Origin: Azophilus sp963663395
GTDB taxonomy: Bacteria > Pseudomonadota > Gammaproteobacteria > Pseudomonadales > Azotimanducaceae
Reading direction: 5' to 3'
Assembly (NCBI GenBank): GCA_963663395.1
Contig: OY760226.1
Coordinates: forward strand, 62,001-126,000
DNA: 64,000 nt
Shown here: in pieces, positions 31,914 to 40,594 of the stretch
How positions within the stretch are numbered: the stretch's first letter is position 1
Layout of the letters: every line of letters begins with the position of its first letter
Position numbers and translations under genes: made by a program
The notes under the pieces: model-generated
What the model saw: only the letters and a program-made list of their open reading frames with translations
What the model was told of the DNA's origin: nothing
Databases searched by the model: none

Positions 31914-32771
31914 ATGAATTACACAACCATTATCACCGACATCGCGGACGGCATCATGACCATTACCCTCAATCGGCCGGACCGGTTGAACGCTTTCAAC
32001 CGCGACATGCTGCGCGAAATGATGGACGCCCTGGACGTGGCCGATGCCGACGATTCCGTACGCGGCATCATCGTCACCGGAGCAGGCCGCGGCTTCTGCG
32101 CCGGCGCCGACCTGGGCTCGGGCGGCAACACCTTCAATGCCGATTCCCGAACAGACCGCCCGGGCGGCCTGCATGCCGACGGCGGCGGCCTGCTGACGCT
32201 GCGCATATACGAATGCCGAAAGCCCATCGTCGCGGCCATCAACGGCCCCGCCGTGGGCGTCGGCGTCACCATGACATTGCCCATGGATGTGCGCATTGCC
32301 GCCGACGATGCCCGGTTCGGGTTCGTCTTCGCCCGCCGTGGCATCGTGCCCGAAGCCTGTTCCACCTGGTTTCTGCCACGCGTTGTCGGCATCAGCCAGG
32401 CGCTGCAATGGTGCTACAGCGGCCGGGTGTTCGGCGCTCAGGAAGCCCTCGACGCCCGGCTGGTGCAGAGCCTGCACCCACGAGACGCCCTGTTGCCCGC
32501 CGCGCGCGCCATCATCCGCGAGATCGCAGACAACGCCTCCCCGCTGTCCGTGACCATGATCCGGCACATGCTGTGGCGGATGCTGGGGGCCGATCACCCG
32601 GTTGAAGCACACAACCTGGATTCACGGGCCGTCTATCACCTCGGACGCGGCCCTGACTCGAAAGAAGGGGTGGAAGCGTTCCTGGAGAAACGCGCCCCGG
32701 CCTTCCGCGGCAGTGTGAGTTCCGATATGCCGGAGTTCTTTCCCTGGTGGGAAAAACGGGAGTTCTCCTGA
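31914..32771 (+). CDS. enoyl-CoA hydratase/isomerase family protein
   Basis: 285 residues of crotonase fold. 'GIMTITLNRPDRLNAFNRDMLREM', oxyanion segment 'GAGRGFCAGADLGSGG', 'INGPAVGVGVTMTLPMDVRIAADDARFGFVFARRGIVPEACSTWFLPRVVG' with Glu in the catalytic position (PEA), and 'SKEGVEAFLEKRAPAFRG' at the C-terminus. It is likely an active hydratase, in contrast to the Asp variant at 15478. The ATG at 31914 has only a weak GGCGG site. It is divergent from the ACAD/hydrolase operon and probably acts in the same pathway. Confidence 0.92.
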   Translation: MNYTTIITDIADGIMTITLNRPDRLNAFNRDMLREMMDALDVADADDSVRGIIVTGAGRGFCAGADLGSGGNTFNADSRTDRPGGLHADGGGLLTLRIYECRKPIVAAINGPAVGVGVTMTLPMDVRIAADDARFGFVFARRGIVPEACSTWFLPRVVGISQALQWCYSGRVFGAQEALDARLVQSLHPRDALLPAARAIIREIADNASPLSVTMIRHMLWRMLGADHPVEAHNLDSRAVYHLGRGPDSKEGVEAFLEKRAPAFRGSVSSDMPEFFPWWEKREFS

Positions 32772-32931
32772 GGGGCGATGGACGCCCGGAAGGGGCCGGA
32801 AGGGCTGCGACCCAAGCCGGGCTCACCACCTTCAGGCGATTTTGCGCTACCCTGTTTCGCGCGCAGGTACCGGGACGAGGCATTCCCGGACCAGGCCCGA
32901 ACGACATGCTGACTTGCGGAGGCTCGCGATC

Positions 32932-33174
32932 ATGAGTGAACAACCCCGTATTGCACAAAAGGCTCCCTATCCCATCGAAGCCAAGAGCGGCGAGAAGTAT
33001 TTCTGGTGCGCTTGCGGCCGGAGCGGCAACCAGCCGTTCTGCGACGGTTCACACCAGGGCACCGGGTTCACGCCCGTGGCCTATCAGGCGGAAAAGGACC
33101 GAACCCTTTATTTCTGCGGCTGCAAGCAGAGCAACGGCAAGCCGCTCTGCGACGGAACACACAACGGTCTGTAG
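32932..33174 (+). CDS. double CDGSH iron-sulfur protein
   Basis: 80 residues with two C-x-C-x8-C-x3-H clusters: C26, C28, C37, H41 ('CACGRSGNQPFCDGSH') and C62, C64, C73, H77 ('CGCKQSNGKPLCDGTH'). Each binds a [2Fe-2S] cluster in the mitoNEET manner. It is a soluble redox or iron-sulfur transfer protein of unclear role. GGAGG precedes the ATG at 32932. It is a single gene between the hydratase and the DUF349 gene. Confidence 0.93.
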   Translation: MSEQPRIAQKAPYPIEAKSGEKYFWCACGRSGNQPFCDGSHQGTGFTPVAYQAEKDRTLYFCGCKQSNGKPLCDGTHNGL

Positions 33175-33225
33175 CGAACTTCACCCGGAAAACAACAACC
33201 GAAAACACCATGAGGCGCTACGACC

Positions 33226-36132
33226 ATGCTATCCACGCTTTTAAAGGGCAGGAACCCGCTTGGGTCAGCCCGTGCTGACAAGCGGCTCGGCGCCATCGCG
33301 GCGCTGACGCCCGACAAGGCTGAAAAACTTCGCAACGAGATCGCCGACTGCGCGCGCGGCGATGCCGATCTGCGTGTACGCCGGGCCGCGCTCGAGTGGG
33401 TCGACGACGGCCACCTGCTCGAGGCATTGCTGGACGATGCGGAAATCGTCGAGGCAGCGGCAACCCGGCTCGCCGTTCTCGGCGCAACCACCGACCATCC
33501 CGCGGTGCGCAGCGCCCGAATGCGTTCGGCCGCCTCTGCGGAAGCCGCCCTGGAAGCGGCGAGCGGAGTAACGACGCCGGAGGAACTCGCGGTGCTGTTC
33601 CTGCGCTGCCCCTCAGCGCATCGGGAGGCGCTGTTGGGCGCGGTGCGTTCATTCGGCGAGCGCGGCCTGTCCACGCTGGAGCGCGAATCCCGCAACCACG
33701 ACAAGCAGGCCAACCGAATCGCCCGCGACGAACTGGAACACCTGAGAGGGTCAAGCCGGGCAGTCGAGGAGTTATGCACGCGCGCCGAGGAACTCAAGGC
33801 TGCCCTCGGCCGGGAAACCACCGGCGCCTCCCCGGGCCGCCGCCATCAGTTGGCGCGCGCCCTGGCGGAATGCGCACGCGGCGTGCGCGACCAGGCCGCG
33901 ACCCTGGAGCGCTACGGATTGGAAATCCCGAACACCGACGACTGGCAGGCAGCCATTGACACCGCAACCTCAGTTGCGGCTGCAGCATCAGCTGCGGCTG
34001 AAACGGAAGCTGCGGCTGAAGCCCTGGCTGCAGGCTCGGTTGCAGACTCGGCTGCAGACTCGGCTGCAGACGCAGCCGCGGCCGCGGCCGCCGCCGACGC
34101 CAATGCCACGGACGACGAAACAGCATCCGCCGGCGATACGGCGCCCCGCGGGGAGGAGATTACCGGAACCCATGCCCCAAGCTTCGACGTGCTTTCGGCT
34201 GAACTGCAGACCCTGGACGAGCGCATGTCCGCAGGCGAATCGCTTGCGGCGCTGAAGCCCACGCACGATGAACTGTCCGGCAACTGGCTCGCCCAGGCCG
34301 ACCGCGCGCAACCCGACAAGGATCAGAAAACCCTCTTCGAGACGGTGAGTCACAGGTACCGCGAACTTCTCGAAGCCGACCAGCGCCTGAACGACATCGA
34401 ATTCAAGAGCGTGGACATGCCGTCCGATGCAGACGACAGGCCCGACGACCCGGATGCCCTGCAGGCGCTATGGAAGCAGCAGCGCGACCTGACACGGGCC
34501 CGTAGCCACCTGCAACGCCAGTCGAACTCGGTACGCTGGCCGGACTGGGCACCCATGCCCCAGGCGCTGCAGTCCGTCGCCGACACCATGGCGGGTCTCG
34601 ACCGCTTCAACGAACGCGCGAACGAACACCAGAAAGCCCTGGAGGACGAGTTGGCCGCCGCCATCGAGAAGACCGGCGCCAACGTCGCCGACGGGCACCT
34701 GAAACCCGCCCGGACCACCCTTGGCCAGGCGCGCAAGCTCTCCCGTTCCCTACCGGATGGCATCGTGCGCAGGCACAGGAAGGCGCTGCTCGCCGCTGCG
34801 GCCCGGGTCGAGGAACTGCAGGACTGGCAGGCTTTCGCCACCTCGCCCAAGCGTCAGGAACTGCTGGACAGCATGCAGGCCCTGGCCGAGGAAGAACCGT
34901 CCAACGCGAAAGACCAGGCAGACCGCATAAAGGCGCTACGCGCCGAGTGGAACGCGCTCGGCCCGGTTTCCGACTCCGGTACGCGGTCCATGCACACCCG
35001 TTTCAATCGCTATGCGGAGCGGGCGTTCGAACCCTGCCGGGCGCACTTCAACGAGCAAGCGGAACTGCGCAAGCGAAACCTCTCCGAACGCCGGCATATC
35101 TGCGAGCAACTCGAGGAGTACCTGGACAACGTCGACTGGGCAACGGCCGACATGCGCGCCGCGGAACAGATCATGCGTACCGCCCGGGACGAGTGGCGTG
35201 CGCGTCATCCCGTGGACCGCCGGCACGCCAAGGGCCTGGACGCCCGTTTCGAGGCACTGCAGGAACGCATTTTCACCCAACTCAAGACGGTCTGGGATGC
35301 CAACCTGGCAGCCAAACGGGCAATCGTGGAAGCGGCGGAGAATCTCGCCGCCGGTGACGCCAGCATGCCTGACAAGATTCACGAGGCGAAAGGCCTGCAA
35401 CGCCAGTGGCGCGACGTGGGCATGACGCCGCGCGGGCCCGACCAGAAACTCTGGCGGCAGTTCCGGGAACAGTGCGACCTGATCTTCGAGGCCCGGGATT
35501 CGGGCCGCAAGCAGGCTGCCAGCGACCGGGATTCCGCAATCGCCCGGGCCGAGGCCATCTGCGAATCCATGCAGGAAGCGGTAGCGGCGGCCAACCCCGC
35601 CACAGCGGACCGCGCCACGCTGTCCCGCCTGCGCGCCGAGTTGTACGCCATCCGGCTGCCCGACCGGCTGGAAAAAAACCTGCACAGGCGCTTCGACGAA
35701 ATCGCCCGGAGTTACAACCAACTCATACTGGCGGGCGAGATCGAGGTGCTGTGCCGGGACCTGGAGCAACTCAAGGCCTGGGATGTCGAGGTCAGCCAGG
35801 CGGAAGCCGAAGGTCGCGCCATCGAACCGCCCACGCCCGCTTTTGCAAAACGCACCGCGAATGGCGACGAACCGGTCCAGGCGCTGCACCGCCTCACCCT
35901 GGAAGCGGAATTGCTGGCGGGCATCGAGTCACCGCCGGCCGACAGGCAGCTGCGGCTCGAGGTGCAGGTAGATGCGCTGAACCAGAGCATGGGCCGCCGC
36001 GCCGCCGAGAAGGAACCCCCGGAACTCGCCGAGACCTGGTGCCGCCTTGGCCCCAAGGGCGAAGCGAGCGGGGCGCTGCGCGAGCGCTTCTTCAGCGCCC
36101 TACTGAAGCTGGCGCGGCCCCACGACCGTTGA
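33226..36132 (+). CDS. DUF349 repeat protein
   Basis: 968 residues, rich in charged helices. The N-terminal 230 residues are HEAT-like ('AVRSARMRSAASAEAALEAASG'). An Ala-rich low-complexity linker (about residues 245-300) comes from near-repeats of GCTGCAGACTCG in the DNA at about 34040-34070. Then come at least three DUF349 units of the form 'IKALRAEWNALGPVSDSGTRSMHTRFNRYAERAFEPCRAHF', 'MRTARDEWRARHPVDRRHAKGLDARFEALQERIF' and 'AKGLQRQWRDVGMTPRGPDQKLWRQFREQCDLIFEAR'. Related gammaproteobacterial proteins of similar size are known, but their function is not. Coiled-coil character suggests a structural or RNA/protein-binding role in the cytoplasm. Confidence 0.85.
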   Translation: MLSTLLKGRNPLGSARADKRLGAIAALTPDKAEKLRNEIADCARGDADLRVRRAALEWVDDGHLLEALLDDAEIVEAAATRLAVLGATTDHPAVRSARMRSAASAEAALEAASGVTTPEELAVLFLRCPSAHREALLGAVRSFGERGLSTLERESRNHDKQANRIARDELEHLRGSSRAVEELCTRAEELKAALGRETTGASPGRRHQLARALAECARGVRDQAATLERYGLEIPNTDDWQAAIDTATSVAAAASAAAETEAAAEALAAGSVADSAADSAADAAAAAAAADANATDDETASAGDTAPRGEEITGTHAPSFDVLSAELQTLDERMSAGESLAALKPTHDELSGNWLAQADRAQPDKDQKTLFETVSHRYRELLEADQRLNDIEFKSVDMPSDADDRPDDPDALQALWKQQRDLTRARSHLQRQSNSVRWPDWAPMPQALQSVADTMAGLDRFNERANEHQKALEDELAAAIEKTGANVADGHLKPARTTLGQARKLSRSLPDGIVRRHRKALLAAAARVEELQDWQAFATSPKRQELLDSMQALAEEEPSNAKDQADRIKALRAEWNALGPVSDSGTRSMHTRFNRYAERAFEPCRAHFNEQAELRKRNLSERRHICEQLEEYLDNVDWATADMRAAEQIMRTARDEWRARHPVDRRHAKGLDARFEALQERIFTQLKTVWDANLAAKRAIVEAAENLAAGDASMPDKIHEAKGLQRQWRDVGMTPRGPDQKLWRQFREQCDLIFEARDSGRKQAASDRDSAIARAEAICESMQEAVAAANPATADRATLSRLRAELYAIRLPDRLEKNLHRRFDEIARSYNQLILAGEIEVLCRDLEQLKAWDVEVSQAEAEGRAIEPPTPAFAKRTANGDEPVQALHRLTLEAELLAGIESPPADRQLRLEVQVDALNQSMGRRAAEKEPPELAETWCRLGPKGEASGALRERFFSALLKLARPHDR

Positions 36133-36148
36133 TCCCCCGGGCGCCGGA

Positions 36149-37468
36149 TCAGGCTTCGGCTCGTGCGGCCCGGGCCAGCCCCGGCAGTTCCTCCCCTTCC
36201 GTGCGCGCCACGAGCGCCGTGATGGTCAGGTCGCTGGTGACATTTACGGCGGTGCGGCACATGTCGAGGATCCGGTCGACCGCCAGCACGATGGCGAGCG
36301 CCTCCACGGGCAGGCCCACGGCCGGCAGGATCAGGGCGATGGCAACCAGGCTCGCGGCCGGGATACCCGCTACGCCGATGGAGGTGAGCAACGCCAGCAG
36401 CACGACGATGAACTGCTCGGCGATGCCAAACTCCACACCGGACACAAGGGCGTAAACCTGGGCGATGAAGACCACCACCACGCACTCGTACAGCGCCGTG
36501 CCGTCCATGTTGACCGTGGCACCCAGCGGCAGCACGAAACTGGTCACCCGCTTGGAGACACCGGCCTGTTCCGCCGAATTCATGCTCACCGGCAGCGTCG
36601 CCGACGATGACGCCGTCGAAAAAGCCGTCAACTGCGCGGGGGCGATCTTGCCGTAGTAGGCATAGGGCCGGACGCCGGCGAACAGCCGCAGCAGCAACGG
36701 CAGCCACACCGCGAAGTGCACCAGGAGCGCCAGCAGCACCGTCAGGAAAAAGAGGCCCAGCGCCTCGAGCGCCGCGAACCCGGAAACGAGCAGCGTCTTG
36801 CCCACCAGAGCAAACACACCGATGGGCGCGAAGCGCATGATCCACATGGTGATCATGATCATCACGTCGTGCACACCCACCCAGAAGTTCCGGAGCGTTT
36901 CCCCCGCCGGCCCCTTGAGCCGCGACATGAAGTAACCGAACACCACTCCGACAAATATCAGCGCGAGCAGTTGCACCTCCAGCGCCGCCTGGAAGATGTT
37001 CGACGGCACCGCCCGCTTGATCACCTCCACGAGGTCGCCGGTACCGCGCCCTTCCACCCTGTCCATCACCTGCGATGCATCCGGCAGGGCGAGCGCCAGC
37101 GCCCGGGCCGACTCCGTCTCACCCGGGGCGATGACATTGACCAGCACCAGGCCGGTCAGAATCGAAACCAGTCCCGTAACCAGGTAGAAGCCGAGCGTCT
37201 TGCCCCCTACGCGGCCGAAGGCGCCCTGGCTCGCCATGTTGGCGACACCGACGATGATCGATGACAGGATCAACGGCACCACGACCATCTTCAGGGCATT
37301 GAGGAAGAGATCGCCGAAAAAGCCGAAGATCGCCAGCAGGGAGGCGCCGAACACCATCGTCGACTCTTCCGCCAGCCAGCCGGTCAGGGCGGCCAGGGCC
37401 AGCGCGATTGCAATCTGCCAGTGCAGTGGCAGATTGATGATCCTGGAAAACATGCCGGTTCCGCTCAC
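36149..37468 (-). CDS. dicarboxylate/amino acid:cation symporter (DAACS)
   Basis: A transporter of about 439 residues in the GltP/DctA family. 'FLNALKMVVVPLILSSIIVGVANM', 'SSSATLPVSMNSAEQAGVSKRVTSFVLPLGATVNMDGTALYE' (the re-entrant serine-rich loop HP1 and the NMDGT sodium/substrate motif in TM7) and 'VGLPVEALAIVLAVDRILDMCRTAVNVTSD' (TM8) are intact. It imports C4-dicarboxylates or acidic amino acids with H+ or Na+. GTG at 37468 is preferred because GGGAGGG lies 6 bases upstream; an ATG five codons earlier would overlap that site. Confidence 0.93.
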   Translation of the reverse strand: MSGTGMFSRIINLPLHWQIAIALALAALTGWLAEESTMVFGASLLAIFGFFGDLFLNALKMVVVPLILSSIIVGVANMASQGAFGRVGGKTLGFYLVTGLVSILTGLVLVNVIAPGETESARALALALPDASQVMDRVEGRGTGDLVEVIKRAVPSNIFQAALEVQLLALIFVGVVFGYFMSRLKGPAGETLRNFWVGVHDVMIMITMWIMRFAPIGVFALVGKTLLVSGFAALEALGLFFLTVLLALLVHFAVWLPLLLRLFAGVRPYAYYGKIAPAQLTAFSTASSSATLPVSMNSAEQAGVSKRVTSFVLPLGATVNMDGTALYECVVVVFIAQVYALVSGVEFGIAEQFIVVLLALLTSIGVAGIPAASLVAIALILPAVGLPVEALAIVLAVDRILDMCRTAVNVTSDLTITALVARTEGEELPGLARAARAEA

Positions 37469-37575
37469 TTGGTGCCCTCCCATGGCAAGACTGGCGGTAT
37501 CCCAATGATGGTCGATGTCTCAGGCCGACACAATGTTCAGCAAATGGTTGGCGGTTCGCGGAAAAGGAGCCGCGG

Positions 37576-38820
37576 CTAGCGTCTCCCCGGCTTCATCATC
37601 AACACCGCCAGGGTGCTCGGAATCAACAACGCGCCCAACCCCAGCCAGGCCACGTCGTAGCTGCCGGTCGCATCGCGCACCTGGCCGGCGATCCAGGGCC
37701 CGACCGCCGCCAGCGTCGTGAACGGGCCGATCATTCCCATCACCTGGCCAAACGCCCGAATGTCGAAATTCCGGCTGACCATGGCGCCCAGCAGGGGCAG
37801 GAACCCACCCGCCACGAAGCCGAGCAGGCCGCAGACCAGGAGCAGCGCGAAGTAACTCAACGGCAGCAGCATCGCACCCAGGGCGATGCCGAGCCCGCCG
37901 ATGGCGAGGAAGAACAGGATGCGCAGATCCCAGCGGTCTGCCATGGCACCGAAGAACACCTTGGCCCCAATCATCACCAGGGCCATCACCGAAACCAGGT
38001 AGGAGGCGTCCTGAGCGCCGATACCGAGATCGTCGGCGAAAGGGCCGAGGTTCTGCTGCGCGCCGCCGAATGCAGTGGCCATGGGCGTGAAGACCAGCAC
38101 GGTGAGCCAGAACACCCGCTGACTCAATATGTGCCGGGTGGTCGTGGCGGCGACCGGCCCCCGCAGGGGCGGCCTGGGCAATCCATCCTCCTCCACCTTG
38201 TGAATCTTCGCGGGCGCGTTGCGCACCAGCAGCCACACGGGCGGCACGATGACCAGTACCACGAAAAGCGCCAATACGTCATTGGCCGCGCGCCATCCCA
38301 CCTGTGCCTGCAGGGCCGTCACCAGCGGGGGTATCAGGAAACCGCCGATGGACGTTCCCACGGTGACCACCCCCAGCGCGATGCCGCGCCGGCGGGTGAA
38401 CCACCTCGCGGCCAGGGTCTGGCCGGCGAGCGGCCCGGCAAGCAGCATGCCCGCCACGATCAGAGTGCCGTAGATCAGGTTCAGGTGCCACAGCGCGCCC
38501 GCGCGCCCTGCCAGCGCCAGACCACCCGCCAGGCACAGCGAACCGGTAACAATCAGGCCGCGGATCGAGAACCGATCCACGGCCCGGCCGGCCCACGGCG
38601 AAAGCAGGCCCATGGCCGCCTGCAGGGTCACGAAAACCAACATCACCCGGCCGCGCCCCACGCCGAATTCCTCCGACCAGGGCGCCACCCAGAACGTGAA
38701 CGAGTAGATACCGATGCCAAACGCAACGGCCTGAAACAGCATGGCGACGGCCAGAATATTCCAGCCGTGGTACCAGCGCATGAGAATACCCACGAAAACG
38801 TTGGTGGACGGAGCGCCCAT
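37576..38820 (-). CDS. MFS transporter, oxalate/formate or monocarboxylate-type
   Basis: About 414 residues and 12 spans. 'MRWYHGWNILAVAMLFQAVAFGIGIYSFTFWVAPWSEEFGVGRGRVML' is typical of the MCT/OFA branch, with 'LMVTGSLCLAGG'-like loops, 'RWFTRRRGIALGVVTVGTSIGGFLIPPL' (motif in TM5) and a central cytoplasmic loop 'NAPAKIHKVEEDG'. It probably carries a monocarboxylate. The start is 38820 or the in-frame ATG at 38781; neither has a clear ribosome site. The frame extends further upstream with non-family residues. No substrate can be read from the context, since the neighbours are other transporters. Confidence 0.85.
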   Translation of the reverse strand: MGAPSTNVFVGILMRWYHGWNILAVAMLFQAVAFGIGIYSFTFWVAPWSEEFGVGRGRVMLVFVTLQAAMGLLSPWAGRAVDRFSIRGLIVTGSLCLAGGLALAGRAGALWHLNLIYGTLIVAGMLLAGPLAGQTLAARWFTRRRGIALGVVTVGTSIGGFLIPPLVTALQAQVGWRAANDVLALFVVLVIVPPVWLLVRNAPAKIHKVEEDGLPRPPLRGPVAATTTRHILSQRVFWLTVLVFTPMATAFGGAQQNLGPFADDLGIGAQDASYLVSVMALVMIGAKVFFGAMADRWDLRILFFLAIGGLGIALGAMLLPLSYFALLLVCGLLGFVAGGFLPLLGAMVSRNFDIRAFGQVMGMIGPFTTLAAVGPWIAGQVRDATGSYDVAWLGLGALLIPSTLAVLMMKPGRR

Positions 38821-38922
38821 TATGCGGGTTCGGTGTCTGGTTCGAGAAGTGGCGACCGCAGCAGCAAGTTGGTCACGGGGCGGGCCAGGAGTATTCGACG
38901 CAGTGCGCCGGGACGCTGGCGC

Positions 38923-39161
38923 CTGTTCCATGGAAGTTTCCGCCCCGGCGCGCCGGGACGAGGACGCGGCGCGCTAAAGCGCGGGGAACATCGATGCTCG
39001 GTTGTGGGACAAGAGCGGGTGTGAGGTGCGGGCCTCCAGCACCTTTAAAGCACTTCAGCGCGCTAAGAATCCACCGACAGCGCGCTCGCTTAGCGTGCAG
39101 GAGGACCGTACCTCGCGCCCGCTCGGCGCTTGGAAAGCCAATTCCGAAAAAGTGTGCCATG
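38923..39161 (+). repeat. structured intergenic repeat, copy 2
   Basis: Second copy of the element at 16289-16524, same orientation. The 25-bp inverted arms are retained with a single change in the downstream arm (GGAGGACCG for GGAGGCCCG). The copies are nearly identical from the phrase starting GAGCGGGTG to AATTCC, but differ more in the 5' third. It lies in the 465-bp spacer before the nucleoside transporter gene; the remaining sequence on its 5' side (38821-38922) shows nothing. Confidence 0.85.
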
Positions 39162-39162
39162 G

Positions 39163-39245
39163 AAGCCTGCACCCCAGGAATTCACGCCCGCAAGAGCGCG
39201 GCGATATCGGGTCTTCGCCTTCGCGGCTTCCTACGGCGCAGGCTC
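39163..39245. repeat. REP-like palindrome (copy 1)
   Basis: GAAGCCTGCACCCCAGGAA is the imperfect inverse of TTCCTACGGCGCAGGCTC at 39228-39245. A better copy of this palindrome lies at 45766-45831. Confidence 0.5.
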
Positions 39246-39285
39246 CTAAGTTAGGCTCACCGCACCTTGCCCGGAAACCGATGAC

Positions 39286-40497
39286 TTGACTGGCCTGATC
39301 GGCGTCCTCGTTCTGCCCGCGCTTGCCTGGGTGTTGTCCGCACATCGGCGAGCCGTCAACTGGCGTACGGTCGGCGGCGCCTTCGCCCTGCAGGCCTCAT
39401 TCGGCGCCCTGGTGCTCTACCTGCCCGCCGGCGAGGCGGCGCTTGGTGCGCTCGCCCGCGGCGTGGCCAGCCTGCTGGAGTTCAGCCGCGCCGGCAGCGA
39501 ATTCGTCTTCGGGGAACTGGCATCCGACTCGTTCGGGTTCATCTTCGCCTTCCAGGTGCTGCCGATCATCGTGTTCTTCGCGGCGCTGATCTCCGTGCTC
39601 TACCACATCGGGGTCATGAACTGGATCGTAAGGCTGATCGGCGGCCTGCTGCAGCGGGTGCTCGGCACCAGCCGCCCCGAGTCGCTCACCGCCGCCGCCA
39701 ACATCTTCGTCGGCCTGAACGAGGCGCCGCTGGTGGTGCGGCCCTTCGTCCCGGCAATGACCGCATCGGAACTCTTCGCCGTGATGACCGGCGGGCTTGC
39801 CACCATCGCCGGGTCGATCATGGGCGGCTATGCGGCCATGGGCATCGAACTGAAATACCTGATCGCCGCGTGCTTCATGGCGGCGCCCGGCGGGCTGATG
39901 ATGGCGAAGATCGTCATGCCGGAGGTGGATGAGCCGAGGAACGATTTCCGGGAAATCGGCGCGGATGCCGGGATGCGCAGCGTCAACCTGATCGACGCGG
40001 CCGCCTCCGGCGCCCTGACCGGCCTGCGGATGGCCGGCGCCGTGGCCGCCATGCTGATCGCCTTCGTCGCCCTGATCGCGCTCCTCAACGGCTTGACCGG
40101 CTGGCTCGGCGGCTTCGCCGGTGCGCCCGACCTGACCGTCCAGCAGATACTCGGCTGGCTGTTTCAACCCATCGCCTGGGTCCTGGGCATTCCCTGGCAG
40201 GACGCCGGCCTGGCCGGCAGCTTCATCGGCCAGAAGCTGGTCACCAACGAATTCGTCGCCTACCTGGACTTTCTGCGCCACCGGGAAGAACTGGCCGAGT
40301 CGACGCGGGCCATCGTTACCTTCGCGCTCTGCGGCTTCGCCAACTTCGGCTCCGTCGCCATCCTGCTGGGGGGACTCGGCGCCATCGCACCGGGGCGCCG
40401 GGAGGATATGGCCCGCCTCGGCTTCAAGGCGCTGCTCGCCGCCAGCCTTGCCAACCTGATGAGCGCAGCGCTTGCCGGGGTGTTTCTCGCCCTCTAG
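39286..40497 (+). CDS. concentrative nucleoside transporter (CNT family)
   Basis: 403 residues. Characteristic segments are 'QASFGALVLYLPAGEAALGAL', 'VFFAALISVLYHIGVMNWIVRLIGGLLQRVLGTSRPESLTAAANIFVGLNEAPLVVRPF' (the substrate-binding region containing the conserved NEAP/TE motif), 'MTGGLATIAGSIMGGY' and 'NEFVAY'. It takes up nucleosides with Na+ or H+. The TTG at 39286 is the annotated start; no ATG lies in a good position, and the N-terminal helix starts at once. The structured repeat at 38923 and a REP-like palindrome lie in front and may carry its promoter or leader. Confidence 0.92.
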   Translation: MTGLIGVLVLPALAWVLSAHRRAVNWRTVGGAFALQASFGALVLYLPAGEAALGALARGVASLLEFSRAGSEFVFGELASDSFGFIFAFQVLPIIVFFAALISVLYHIGVMNWIVRLIGGLLQRVLGTSRPESLTAAANIFVGLNEAPLVVRPFVPAMTASELFAVMTGGLATIAGSIMGGYAAMGIELKYLIAACFMAAPGGLMMAKIVMPEVDEPRNDFREIGADAGMRSVNLIDAAASGALTGLRMAGAVAAMLIAFVALIALLNGLTGWLGGFAGAPDLTVQQILGWLFQPIAWVLGIPWQDAGLAGSFIGQKLVTNEFVAYLDFLRHREELAESTRAIVTFALCGFANFGSVAILLGGLGAIAPGRREDMARLGFKALLAASLANLMSAALAGVFLAL

Positions 40498-40523
40498 CCC
40501 GCAAATCTCACCATTAAACTGGA

Positions 40524-40594
40524 ATGGGACCTCGATTTATTGGATAATGTGAGTGGATTCAATTACTTACACTATTCCAACAAAGAGGTCCCAT
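40524..40594 (+). promoter_or_regulatory. fold-back hairpin over the transposase start
   Basis: ATGGGACCTC (40524-40533) pairs perfectly with GAGGTCCCAT (40585-40594), and TTGGATA..TGTGA pairs imperfectly with TTACACTATTCCAA inside. The 3' arm contains the ribosome site and the ATG of the transposase, so read-through RNA would hide the start. Other IS elements use this kind of protection. Confidence 0.6.

Noticed and set aside
33958..34130. Short GCTGCAGACTCG tandem as a DNA repeat element
   Set aside because: It lies in frame in the DUF349 gene and encodes an Ala-rich linker; it is coding low complexity.
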